The notes beneath the pieces are model-generated. The model was given only the letters and a program-made list of their open reading frames with translations, did not search any database and had not been told where the DNA came from. This document shows, in pieces, positions 1 to 6,122 of a stretch of 10,788 nucleotides of DNA. Positions within the stretch are counted from its first letter, which is position 1. Every line of letters begins with the position of its first letter. The position numbers and the translations under genes were made by a program. Source of the DNA: Desulfobacterales bacterium (GTDB lineage Bacteria > Desulfobacterota > Desulfobacteria > Desulfobacterales > JAFDCJ01); the NCBI GenBank assembly GCA_020345785.1, contig CP070771.1:6326229-6337016 (forward strand), in the 5' to 3' direction.

Positions 1-606
1 ACCGATCCGGATGCCTGCACCGGCTGCGCCAGCTGCGTCGCGGTGTGCCCTGGGCTTTCGGTTGCCATGGTGGATTTTAGAGAAGACGCCGAGCATCCCC
101 TGGTGACCCTGCCCTATGAGGTGTGGCGGGAACGGGTGAAAGAAGGCCAGAAAGTGCCGATTACCGATATTGACGGTGCTGTGCTGGGTTATTACCCGGT
201 TGAAAAAGTAAGAACACGGCGCAAATATCCCGGTACCCTGCTGGTGCAGTTAAGAGTCGACAAACGGGTGGCTAAGGCTGCGGCCGGCATCTGGGTCCAG
301 GAAGAACAAATCGAACCTTTAGAAATTTATGAAAAAGCACCTCCGCCGGATGAGGCCATAGTCTGCCGCTGTGAACGGGTGACTGCCGGTGAAATTCGCG
401 CCGCGATCCGGGATGGTATCCGGGATATGAACCAGCTCAAAGCCCTGACCCGGGCCGGCATGGGCGCCTGCGGCTCAAAAACCTGCCGCCCCATGATTTG
501 GCGGATATTTCAGGAAGAAGGAATCGACCTGACAATGGTGACCGACAGAGTCGATCGCCCACTTTTTGTGGAAGTACCCATCGGGGTGTTTGCTGGAATC
601 AAATGA
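1..606 (+). CDS. C-terminal part of iron-sulfur/BFD-domain oxidoreductase subunit (HcnB/opine oxidase A-like), 5' partial
   Basis: The reading frame is open from the first base, so the gene starts upstream and only about 201 residues are visible. The first codons give a ferredoxin-type motif, CTGCASCVAVCP, which would bind a 4Fe-4S cluster. A beta-rich stretch of about 70 residues follows. The C-terminal third is a BFD-like [2Fe-2S] domain: a CRC pair followed about 35 residues later by GACGSKTC (Cys-x4-Cys), with the conserved RAGMG before it. In the family this Cys-x-Cys...Cys-x4-Cys form is typical of subunits of hydrogen cyanide synthase, opine/octopine oxidase and sarcosine oxidase-like dehydrogenases, which pass electrons from a DAO-type flavoprotein. 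Such a flavoprotein is the next gene. Whether an FAD/NAD-binding region lies upstream in the same protein cannot be seen. A GTG at 43 could be mistaken for a start, but it lies inside the 4Fe-4S motif. The substrate is unknown. Confidence 0.8.
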   Translation, partial: TDPDACTGCASCVAVCPGLSVAMVDFREDAEHPLVTLPYEVWRERVKEGQKVPITDIDGAVLGYYPVEKVRTRRKYPGTLLVQLRVDKRVAKAAAGIWVQEEQIEPLEIYEKAPPPDEAIVCRCERVTAGEIRAAIRDGIRDMNQLKALTRAGMGACGSKTCRPMIWRIFQEEGIDLTMVTDRVDRPLFVEVPIGVFAGIK

Positions 607-663
607 GATTTTATAAAAAGACAACAATCTGGCAAATAATTATGGAAAATACTGAATTCTGAA

Positions 664-795
664 AACTCAAATTCCAAGCACCAAATTCCAAATAAACTTC
701 AAATTCCAATATTCAATGACAGAAAAAGTTTGGAATTTTGAATTTTGGTCATTGTGATTTGTTTGTAATTTGTGATTTGTGATTTGAAATTTATG
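664..795. repeat. AT-rich imperfect inverted repeat built from CAAATTCCA words
   Basis: The gap between the iron-sulfur gene and the flavoprotein gene holds three exact copies of CAAATTCCA (668-676, 682-690, 700-708). They are followed, after a short centre, by near-complementary words: TGGAATTTTG at 731-740, then GAATTTTGG, and TGTGATTTG/TTGTAATTTG forms up to about 795. The whole could fold back on itself as a long, imperfect AT-rich hairpin. No open frame of note lies in it. Similar low-complexity fold-back elements are common between genes of Desulfobacterota and other uncultured lineages. How they spread is not known to me. It could be a small non-autonomous element or a transcription attenuator. 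Confidence 0.6.
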
Positions 796-840
796 AAATA
801 GATATCAACCTAAGGCAACCACAATATTATAGCGTTTACA

Positions 841-846
841 GAGAGG
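841..846 (+). promoter_or_regulatory. Ribosome binding site supporting a TTG start
   Basis: GAGAGG lies six bases before the TTG at 853, whose frame begins directly with the beta-strand of the FAD-binding fold (AYDVIIVGAG). No ATG in this frame lies at a suitable place upstream, so this site supports the unusual TTG start. Confidence 0.6.
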
Positions 847-852
847 CTTAAG

Positions 853-2001
853 TTGGCATATGACGTAATAATCGTCGGCGCCGGATCCGTCGGGGTTCCT
901 ACGGCCATGGCCTTGGCAGAGCGGGGCATCAAGACGCTGGCCCTCGATATGCATGCCTCGCCCGGGCAGGGGGAAAACAAACATGCCATCGGCGGCATAC
1001 GCGCCACCCATTCGACGCCCGGCAAAATAATCACCTGCAGCCGGTCGCTGGAAATTTTTTCCGGCTGGCAGCAGTTGCACGGTGACGATATCGAGTGGTT
1101 AAAAGGCGGCTATGTCTACCCGGTGTACCGACGGCAGGACGAAAAGATGTTGAAAGGACTGCTGCCGGTGCAGAAGAAATACGGCCTAAATATTGAATTT
1201 GTCGGACCCCAAGCAATCCGGGAACTTATTCCCGGAATCAACTCGGACGGCCTGCGCGGCGGAACGGTATCACCGAATGACGGTTCCATCTCCCCCTTGC
1301 TTTCAATCAATGCTTTCTTCAGGCGGGCACTGGAACTGGGCGCCGAGTTCCACTTCAAAGAAAAAGTCAGCCGGATTCTATGCGACAGGGGCGAGGTGAT
1401 CGGGGTCGCCACTGATAAAGGCCGATACACCGCGAGTGTGGTGGTCGACGCCGCCGGGCCTTTTTCACCGGAACTTGGCAAAACCGTAAACGTTGACCTG
1501 CCGATTAATCCCGATTCCCATGAGGGCGCCGTCACCGAGCCGGTGCAGCCGTTTTTCGAATGCATGGTGGTGGATGTCCGGCCGGCGCCGGGATCTAAAA
1601 ATTATTACTTTTACCAGAACAGGCACGGTCAGGTTATTTTTTGCATTACCCCGGATCCGCCGATCATCGGAAAAGACAAACGCGAAACGTCGGTGTTTCT
1701 GCCACAGGTTTGCGCCCGAATGGTTCAGCTTCTGCCTCGTCTGAAAAATTTGCGGGTGCGCAGAACCTGGCGCGGTCTTTATCCGACGACCCCGGACGGC
1801 GCCCCCCTGGTTGGTTGGAATCAGAAGGTAAAAGGACTTCTGCACGCCGGCGGCATGTGCGGCCAGGGACTGATGCTGGCCCCTGGCGTCAGCGAACTGG
1901 TGGCCCGGATAATTACCGGAGAAACAAACGAAAGTGACGAACTTATAATGAAGGAATTTTCACCGTATAGAAAGTTTAAAGCAGTTGAGGCGCTGAAATG
2001 A
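853..2001 (+). CDS. DAO-family FAD-dependent oxidoreductase (sarcosine/proline/opine-type dehydrogenase catalytic subunit)
   Basis: 382 residues, a normal length for a DAO-fold (D-amino acid oxidase/sarcosine oxidase beta-like) flavoprotein. The N-terminus carries the dinucleotide-binding Rossmann motif VGAGSVG (residues 8-14), followed by ERGIKTLALD, whose acidic end would bind the ADP ribose of FAD. A GENKHAIGGIRATHS segment follows at about residues 40-55. The C-terminus has the family closing block, with TPDGAPLVG and later AGGMCGQGLMLAPGVSELVARII, which packs on the isoalloxazine. The protein lacks a signal peptide and should be cytoplasmic. The start is a TTG with GAGAGG six bases upstream. 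The preceding gene encodes a 4Fe-4S/BFD subunit of the kind that accepts electrons from such flavoproteins, so the two probably form one dehydrogenase that oxidises an N-methyl amino acid, proline-like imino acid or opine. The exact substrate cannot be read from the sequence. An oxygen-dependent oxidase is less likely next to iron-sulfur subunits. Confidence 0.85.
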   Translation: MAYDVIIVGAGSVGVPTAMALAERGIKTLALDMHASPGQGENKHAIGGIRATHSTPGKIITCSRSLEIFSGWQQLHGDDIEWLKGGYVYPVYRRQDEKMLKGLLPVQKKYGLNIEFVGPQAIRELIPGINSDGLRGGTVSPNDGSISPLLSINAFFRRALELGAEFHFKEKVSRILCDRGEVIGVATDKGRYTASVVVDAAGPFSPELGKTVNVDLPINPDSHEGAVTEPVQPFFECMVVDVRPAPGSKNYYFYQNRHGQVIFCITPDPPIIGKDKRETSVFLPQVCARMVQLLPRLKNLRVRRTWRGLYPTTPDGAPLVGWNQKVKGLLHAGGMCGQGLMLAPGVSELVARIITGETNESDELIMKEFSPYRKFKAVEALK

Positions 2002-2072
2002 GGGGGGGGCTGGATGCGCGATACTGGATGCTGGATACCGGATGCTTGATGCTCGATGCTGAATGCTGGAAT
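2002..2072. repeat. Degenerate tandem repeat of GGATGCT units after a run of eight G
   Basis: Directly after the flavoprotein stop codon come eight consecutive G (2002-2009), then a chain of about seven-base units: GGATGCG, GGATGCT, GGATACC, GGATGCT, TGATGCT, CGATGCT, GAATGCT. The unit is clear but every copy varies by one or two bases, so this is an old or imprecisely copied array. It has no open frame with a ribosome binding site. The G run could be a slippage or assembly error site. Confidence 0.6.
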
Positions 2073-2145
2073 TGGTTGATTAAGTTGATTGGTTGATAGG
2101 TTGATTGAGTTTATTGAGGCTATTGAATTTATTGAGTTTTGAAAG
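2073..2145. repeat. Degenerate tandem repeat of TTGATTGG/TTATTGAG units
   Basis: The GGATGCT array passes straight into a second array with another unit: GGTTGATT, AAGTTGATT, GGTTGATA, GGTTGATT, then drifting to GAGTTTATT, GAGGCTATT and GAATTTATT. The phase of eight to nine bases is kept while the bases drift. It is non-coding. Two unrelated arrays joined head to tail in one gap is unusual. After it, 2146-2282 is AT-rich and shows only a poorly paired GC-rich core (TTGCCTGCGGGCGGG, near 2176-2190). Confidence 0.55.
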
Positions 2146-2282
2146 TTCGGTCATTATAGCTATAATTTTGGATTCTTGCCTGCGGGCGGGTGAATTTAAA
2201 TTACGGTATTCGAATTTGGTATTTTATGATAACTGTTTTAAACGGGCGTAGAGTCTTAATTGTTATTTTTTTTCATTTTATG

Positions 2283-2416
2283 ATCCGCCCGGGGCGGATT
2301 TCATCACGAAAACGCGAAATTTAGAAAACACGAAACTTTTATTTTCTCCTTTTCGTGTTTTCGTCCTTTCGTGCTTTCGTGATTAATTTCTTTTTTGGTT
2401 CTCCGCCTCTGGCGGA
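2283..2416. repeat. Composite fold-back element: ACGAAA inverted repeat bracketed by TCCGCC/GGCGGA hairpins
   Basis: Two short GC-rich hairpins, ATCCGCC-CGG-GGCGGAT (2283-2299) and TCCGCC-TCT-GGCGGA (2402-2416), bracket a longer inverted repeat. Its left arm (2304-2336) is made of TCACGAAAAC, GCGAAA and AAACACGAAA words. Its right arm (2350-2382) is made of TTTCGTGTTTTCG, TCCTTTCGTG and CTTTCGTGA words. The roughly 33-base arms are mostly complementary, with a spacer of about 13 bases. The element ends about 50 bases before the AOR gene, so it could affect its transcription or end transcripts coming from the left. No transposase is present. Confidence 0.65.
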
Positions 2417-2455
2417 TTCGGGTTAGGAATTGGTCAAAACTTTAGAATGTTTAAT

Positions 2456-2463
2456 AGAGGGAG
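2456..2463 (+). promoter_or_regulatory. Ribosome binding site that decides the AOR start
   Basis: AGAGGGAG ends seven bases before the ATG at 2471. The in-frame ATG at 2447 lies upstream of this site and has no purine-rich sequence at the right distance, so the start at 2471 is preferred. Confidence 0.65.
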
Positions 2464-2470
2464 TGCAGAA

Positions 2471-4609
2471 ATGCGTGATTATGAATTAAAAGTAGTGGAA
2501 TCCATGGAATACAAACGGCCGGAAATTGACAAAGGATATGTCGATCAAACCTTATATGTAAACCTTTCCGATCAAGAAATAGCTGTCAAACCTGTCGATC
2601 AGAAAACCAAGGATATCTTTATCGGCGGCAAGGGCTATGATCTCTGGCTGCTCTGGAATGCCGTTGAACCAACCACCCGATGGGATGACCCCCAGAACGC
2701 CGTCTGCATCGCATCGGGGCCGCTGGGAGGAACCCCCATCTATCCGGGTTCGGGCAAAAGCATTGTTACCACCCTCTCACCATTGACAGGATCTGTAATT
2801 GACTCCAATGTCGGCGGTTATTTCGGACCATACCTGAAGTTTTCCGGCTTTGACGCACTGGAAATTCAGGGCCAAGCATCGGAAGACACGGTTATCTTCA
2901 TCGACGGCGTCGAACAGCAGGTTCAAATTTTATCGGCCGCCGGTCTGCCTGAAAATGCCTACGATCTGTCCGATCTGCTGACCGAACATTTTGCAGCGGG
3001 CAAGCCGCGCAGCATCTCCGTGGTTTCAGCCGGCCCGGGTGCCAAAAACACCTTGATCGGATGTTTGAATTTCACCTGGTACGACGTCAAGCGTAAACGC
3101 GCCCGCTACAAACAGGCCGGCCGTGGTGGTATTGGAACGGTCTTTGCCGGCAAGGGAATCAAAGCGCTGGTCGTACGCTGGGACACGGTAACGGCCGATA
3201 CAAATAATCCGTCGGACAAGGCTGCCCTAAAAGATGTTGCCAAACAATATTCCCGCGAAATCGTCGAGTTGGATCCCAAACAAAATGAGATGTCCCGCAT
3301 CGGGACCACACACCTGGTCACCATTATGAATGACCATGATTTGCTGCCGACCCATAATTTTCGGTTCGGATCGCATCCGCAAGCCCCCAACCTGGGTCAG
3401 CAGGTTTATCGGCTTCTCTTTGATCCAGGCTTTGACGGTTGCTGGATGGGATGCACGGTAGCCTGCTCCCATGGGGTCAAGGATTTTGTGCCGCTTACCG
3501 GGCCTTTTAAGGGCCGCCAAGTTTTTGTGGACGGACCCGAATATGAAACCATCGCCGGTTGCGGATCCAACCTGGGTATCTTTGATCCGAACACCGTCGT
3601 GGAAATGAATTTCTACTGCGACGCCTACGGCCTTGATACGATATCGGTGGGCACCGCGCTGGCTTTCGCCATGGAATGTTTTGATATGGGGCTCATTGAC
3701 AAGAGCCACACCGGCGGCATGGACTTGAGTTTTGGTAATCGTCTAAGCGCCCTGGAGATCCTTCATCAAATGGCTGCCGGCCAAGGCTTCGGCCGCATCG
3801 TCGGTCAAGGTGTTCGTAAAATGAAGAAAATATTCGCCGAGGAATTCGGCGCCGACCCGGTTATTATGGCCGATATCGGCATGGAAGCCAAAGGGCTGGA
3901 ATTCTCGGAATATATGACCAAAGAATCCCTGGCCCAGCAGGGCGGGTACGGTCTGGCACTCAAGGGTCCGCAGCACGATGAGGCCTGGTTGATTTTCCTG
4001 GATATGGTGCACAACTTCATGCCGACCTTTGAACAAAAAGCCGAGGCGCTCCATTGGTTTCCGATGTTCCGCACCTGGTTCAGCCTTTGCGGACTGTGCA
4101 AGCTTCCCTGGAACGATATCGTACCTGAAGACAACAAAGATACGGATGAACCGGCCAAGGTGATGAAACACGTTAATTGGTATGCCGATTATTTCAGCGC
4201 GGTGACCGGCCGATCTGCCACCCCGGATGACCTGATAGAAATGAGCGAGGCTGTTTACAATTTCCAGCGGATCTTCAATTTAAAAATGGGCTTTGGCCGG
4301 CGGGAACATGACGACCTGCCCTATCGGGCGGTGGGCCCGGTTACCGAACTGGAATACGAGTCCAGAGTCGAACGATACGACACGCAGCTACAGGAAAAAT
4401 ACGGGGTCGAGATATCCGGCAAAACCACGGCTGAAAAATTAGCGCTTTTACGTCAATTCCGGCAGGATCAGTACGAAAAACTCAAAGATGCGGTCTACCA
4501 GCGCCGTGGCTGGACAGCCGAGGGTATACCCACGGCTGCGAAAGTAAAAAGCCTGGGAATCGATTTCCCGGAGGTTATGGAGCTTCTAAAGGCCAATGGG
4601 GTGCAGTAG
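2471..4609 (+). CDS. Aldehyde:ferredoxin oxidoreductase (AOR) family tungsten/molybdenum enzyme, long subfamily
   Basis: 712 residues, about 100 longer than the classical archaeal AOR. Family members oxidise aldehydes to acids (or catalyse related two-electron steps) with a bis-pterin tungsten or molybdenum site, passing electrons to ferredoxin through one 4Fe-4S cluster. The N-terminal AOR domain is clear: IGGKGYD near residue 48, then SGPLGGTPIYPGSGKS, LSPLTGSVIDSNVGGYFG and GRGGIGTVFAGKGIKALVV. The predicted cluster ligands are Cys324, Cys328 and Cys332 (GCWMGCTVAC, a Cys-x3-Cys-x3-Cys spacing instead of the usual Cys-x2-Cys-x3-Cys) plus Cys543 in GLCKLPW. The first pterin motif DxxGLD is intact (DAYGLD, residues 384-389). 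The second, normally DxxGLC, reads SLCGLC, so the Asp is missing. There is no signal peptide, so it is cytoplasmic. The start at 2471 is chosen over 2447 because of AGAGGGAG just upstream. The stop overlaps the GTG of the next gene by one base, so the pair should be co-translated. The substrate is unknown. Confidence 0.88.
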   Translation: MRDYELKVVESMEYKRPEIDKGYVDQTLYVNLSDQEIAVKPVDQKTKDIFIGGKGYDLWLLWNAVEPTTRWDDPQNAVCIASGPLGGTPIYPGSGKSIVTTLSPLTGSVIDSNVGGYFGPYLKFSGFDALEIQGQASEDTVIFIDGVEQQVQILSAAGLPENAYDLSDLLTEHFAAGKPRSISVVSAGPGAKNTLIGCLNFTWYDVKRKRARYKQAGRGGIGTVFAGKGIKALVVRWDTVTADTNNPSDKAALKDVAKQYSREIVELDPKQNEMSRIGTTHLVTIMNDHDLLPTHNFRFGSHPQAPNLGQQVYRLLFDPGFDGCWMGCTVACSHGVKDFVPLTGPFKGRQVFVDGPEYETIAGCGSNLGIFDPNTVVEMNFYCDAYGLDTISVGTALAFAMECFDMGLIDKSHTGGMDLSFGNRLSALEILHQMAAGQGFGRIVGQGVRKMKKIFAEEFGADPVIMADIGMEAKGLEFSEYMTKESLAQQGGYGLALKGPQHDEAWLIFLDMVHNFMPTFEQKAEALHWFPMFRTWFSLCGLCKLPWNDIVPEDNKDTDEPAKVMKHVNWYADYFSAVTGRSATPDDLIEMSEAVYNFQRIFNLKMGFGRREHDDLPYRAVGPVTELEYESRVERYDTQLQEKYGVEISGKTTAEKLALLRQFRQDQYEKLKDAVYQRRGWTAEGIPTAAKVKSLGIDFPEVMELLKANGVQ

Positions 4610-4806
4610 TGATTAAAGTCTCCGATAAAACCGTCACCTGGTATGAAGGGATGACCGTCACGGATTTGCTCAAAGAATTAGATGATGCCCATCCTTATGC
4701 CGTCGTACGTATAAACGACAGCTATGTCTCCAGACCCAACTTTGACCGGACAACCATTCCGGACAACTCGGAGGTTTTCCTGATCCCAATGGTTGCTGGA
4801 GGTTAG
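4609..4806 (+). CDS. MoaD/ThiS-family small sulfur-carrier protein
   Basis: 65 residues with a GTG start that overlaps the AOR stop codon (TAGTG), with GGGG seven bases upstream inside the AOR gene. Size and pattern fit a beta-grasp ubiquitin-like carrier: TVTWYEGMTVTDLLKEL near the N-terminus, then VVRINDSYVSRPNFD, and a C-terminal IPMVAGG. The terminal Gly-Gly is the residue pair that is adenylylated and thiocarboxylated in ThiS and MoaD. In molybdopterin synthase the MoaD thiocarboxylate supplies the dithiolene sulfur. Tight coupling to the AOR gene suggests that it helps make or mature the pterin cofactor of that enzyme. Alternatives are a ThiS for thiazole synthesis or a general carrier, but no thiamine gene is nearby. 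No MoaE or activating E1 enzyme is in the window, so these must be elsewhere. Confidence 0.8.
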   Translation: MIKVSDKTVTWYEGMTVTDLLKELDDAHPYAVVRINDSYVSRPNFDRTTIPDNSEVFLIPMVAGG

Positions 4807-4933
4807 GCGCTTGGTAGCACCGGGGGCGGCCGGTTTGATCGAAACTGAGACCTGCCTGATACATTCAACCTTATCGCCCTCTATCGGGTGACTTGCACGA
4901 GAAATTTCATAAAAATTTGAGATTGCCGAAACA

Positions 4934-5065
4934 GCGAACCGCAGAATATCGAATATCGAACCGCAGAATGTCGAAGGGTGGTTTCGCTCTGCTCGGTCTT
5001 TTTTATAATAGACAGAATACCTTCTTTCGACATTCGATATTCATTATTCGATATTCGATATTCGC
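4934..5065. repeat. Long imperfect inverted repeat of GAATATCGA/CGATATTC words
   Basis: The left arm (about 4934-4977) holds GAATATCGAATATCGAA and two exact copies of CGAACCGCAGAAT (4935-4947 and 4957-4969, 22 bases apart), ending in AATGTCGAAGG. The right arm (about 5019-5064) is the complement in outline, running from CTTTCGACATTCGATATT through TTCGATATTCGATATTCGC. The centre includes a T-rich stretch (GGTCTTTTTTATAATA). The transcript could form a large hairpin and may stop transcription after the AOR-carrier operon. A 67-codon frame through it (4893-5096) is an artefact of the repeat. Very similar GAATATCGA fold-backs occur between genes in many Desulfobacterota and candidate-phylum genomes (from memory, not searched). 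Confidence 0.65.
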
Positions 5066-5801
5066 TTTATTGGAGTTTCTTTGTCGATCAGACTGACCCT
5101 TTTATCGGCTACCTGCGGCCGAGCTGCTAGCTGAATCCCTTGCCAATGCCTTCACATCAATCTACTCCGATTTAATTTGGTGCGTGAAATCTTAGATTTT
5201 TCCTCTTATAAACCCTTCCGATGCAATTGGTTAAGAGTCCACTTCGAAGATACCTCGCTTCAGTGTCCTGAAATTTGCGTTCTGGCGAACGACGTGATAT
5301 TATTATTATTATTTCGTCAACTGACGGTCTGCAATTTTAATGGACGGCCCAGGATCAAACAATTTTTTAATAATTTAAGTTTCGACCTCTCCCAACCGAT
5401 ATAGCCTATGTAGTGCAAGTTTAAAGGCCTTCCAATATAGCAAATTTTGATGGATTGCAGGCCGAAAATTTAGCTCCGAAACCGGTTGGTTTATACGATA
5501 CCCGGCTAGGCGGCCGGAGCGGCTCTGTCGGCATCATTCGACCCAACGCGCTTTAATCAGGGTATCCAGTAAGGTAGGGGAGGTAAGCATAACGGGCAGA
5601 AATTAATAAAAGCTGACGACGTAAATTCGTTTCATGACGATCCCGAGGGCAGATCGATTTATTTGGAAAGGCTTACCCTTTGATTTCTCATGAAATTCCT
5701 TGACTTATCGATGATAATATAATTTAGTTTAATTGTACATTTGTCACTTGTAACCTCTGATAACGCTTTATGATAAGTTAAGAAAGAAGGTTGGGCCTTA
5801 A
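5066..5801. other. Gene-poor AT-rich gap upstream of yggT
   Basis: About 735 bases without a convincing gene, tRNA or rRNA. Small structures can be seen: an (ATT)5 run at 5299-5313; CGTCA-AC-TGACG at 5315-5326, a tiny perfect inverted repeat; GATACCC (5497-5503) pairing with GGGTATC (5560-5566) around a GC-rich segment that could form an extended hairpin; and CGATC/GATCG around 5638-5655. A 75-codon frame at 5177-5404 has no ribosome binding site and no family resemblance. A TATAAT at 5718-5723 may be part of a promoter for yggT, but its match to a -35 box is poor. This may be a decayed region or the long leader of the yggT-divIVA operon. Confidence 0.5.
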
Positions 5802-6101
5802 ATGTTTATCATCAGTAATTTGTTGATCGCCGTCGCTAAAGTAGTGGACCTTGTCCTTACGATCTTCATGTGGATCGTTATAGCTCGTGCCATTCTATCA
5901 TGGGTTAATCCTGATCCTTACAATCCAATCGTCCGCTTTATTCACAATGTCACCGAGCCCGTACTGTACCAGATCCGGAAAAGAATTCCGCTGACCTTTG
6001 GCGGTATTGATTTTTCTCCGATCATCGTTCTTTTGGCTGTCATCTTCTTGCAACGATTCGCTGTAGCGAGTCTATATGAACTGGCTCAATCGTTGCGCTA
6101 A
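5802..6101 (+). CDS. yggT: YggT/YlmG family integral membrane protein
   Basis: 99 residues, the usual length for the single-repeat YggT (YlmG) family. Two hydrophobic segments would span the inner membrane: about residues 3-33 (ending ARAILSWV) and 71-93 (SPIIVLLAVIFLQRFAVASLYEL). Between them lies the family signature NPDPYNPIVRFIHNVTEPVL, then RIPLTFGGIDFSP. Homologues are linked to membrane organisation, osmotic tolerance and cell division, but the molecular activity is not established. A ribosome binding site, AAGAAGG, lies 11 bases upstream of the ATG. The divIVA gene starts 21 bases after the stop, so the two genes are very probably one operon. The same order (ylmG near divIVA) is found in Gram-positive division clusters. 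Confidence 0.88.
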   Translation: MFIISNLLIAVAKVVDLVLTIFMWIVIARAILSWVNPDPYNPIVRFIHNVTEPVLYQIRKRIPLTFGGIDFSPIIVLLAVIFLQRFAVASLYELAQSLR

Positions 6102-6122
6102 ACAGAAAGGCAGGTAAATCAA

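Noticed and set aside
805..1565. Antisense open frames opposite the flavoprotein gene
   Set aside because: The flavoprotein frame has clear FAD-binding and DAO motifs throughout. The antisense frames are low in motif content and shadow it.
2002..2145. CRISPR array
   Set aside because: Units are 7-9 bases, degenerate and directly abutting, with no spacers of uniform length and no cas genes in the window.
4893..5096. 67-codon open frame rich in RYSIF-like words
   Set aside because: It runs through the GAATATCGA inverted repeat. The peptide only reflects the repeat words, and there is no ribosome binding site or family.
5177..5404. 75-codon open frame in the gap before yggT
   Set aside because: No ribosome binding site, AT-rich with unusual codon choice, no recognisable motif; it includes the ATT run.
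5700..5723. TTGACT and TATAAT as a sigma-70 promoter for yggT
   Set aside because: The boxes are only 12 bases apart, well short of the 16-18 needed. The TATAAT may still serve with a poor -35, but this cannot be shown.
4807..5801. tRNA or other stable RNA gene in the 1 kb gap
   Set aside because: No T-arm consensus, acceptor-stem pairing or rRNA-like stretch was found by eye on either strand.
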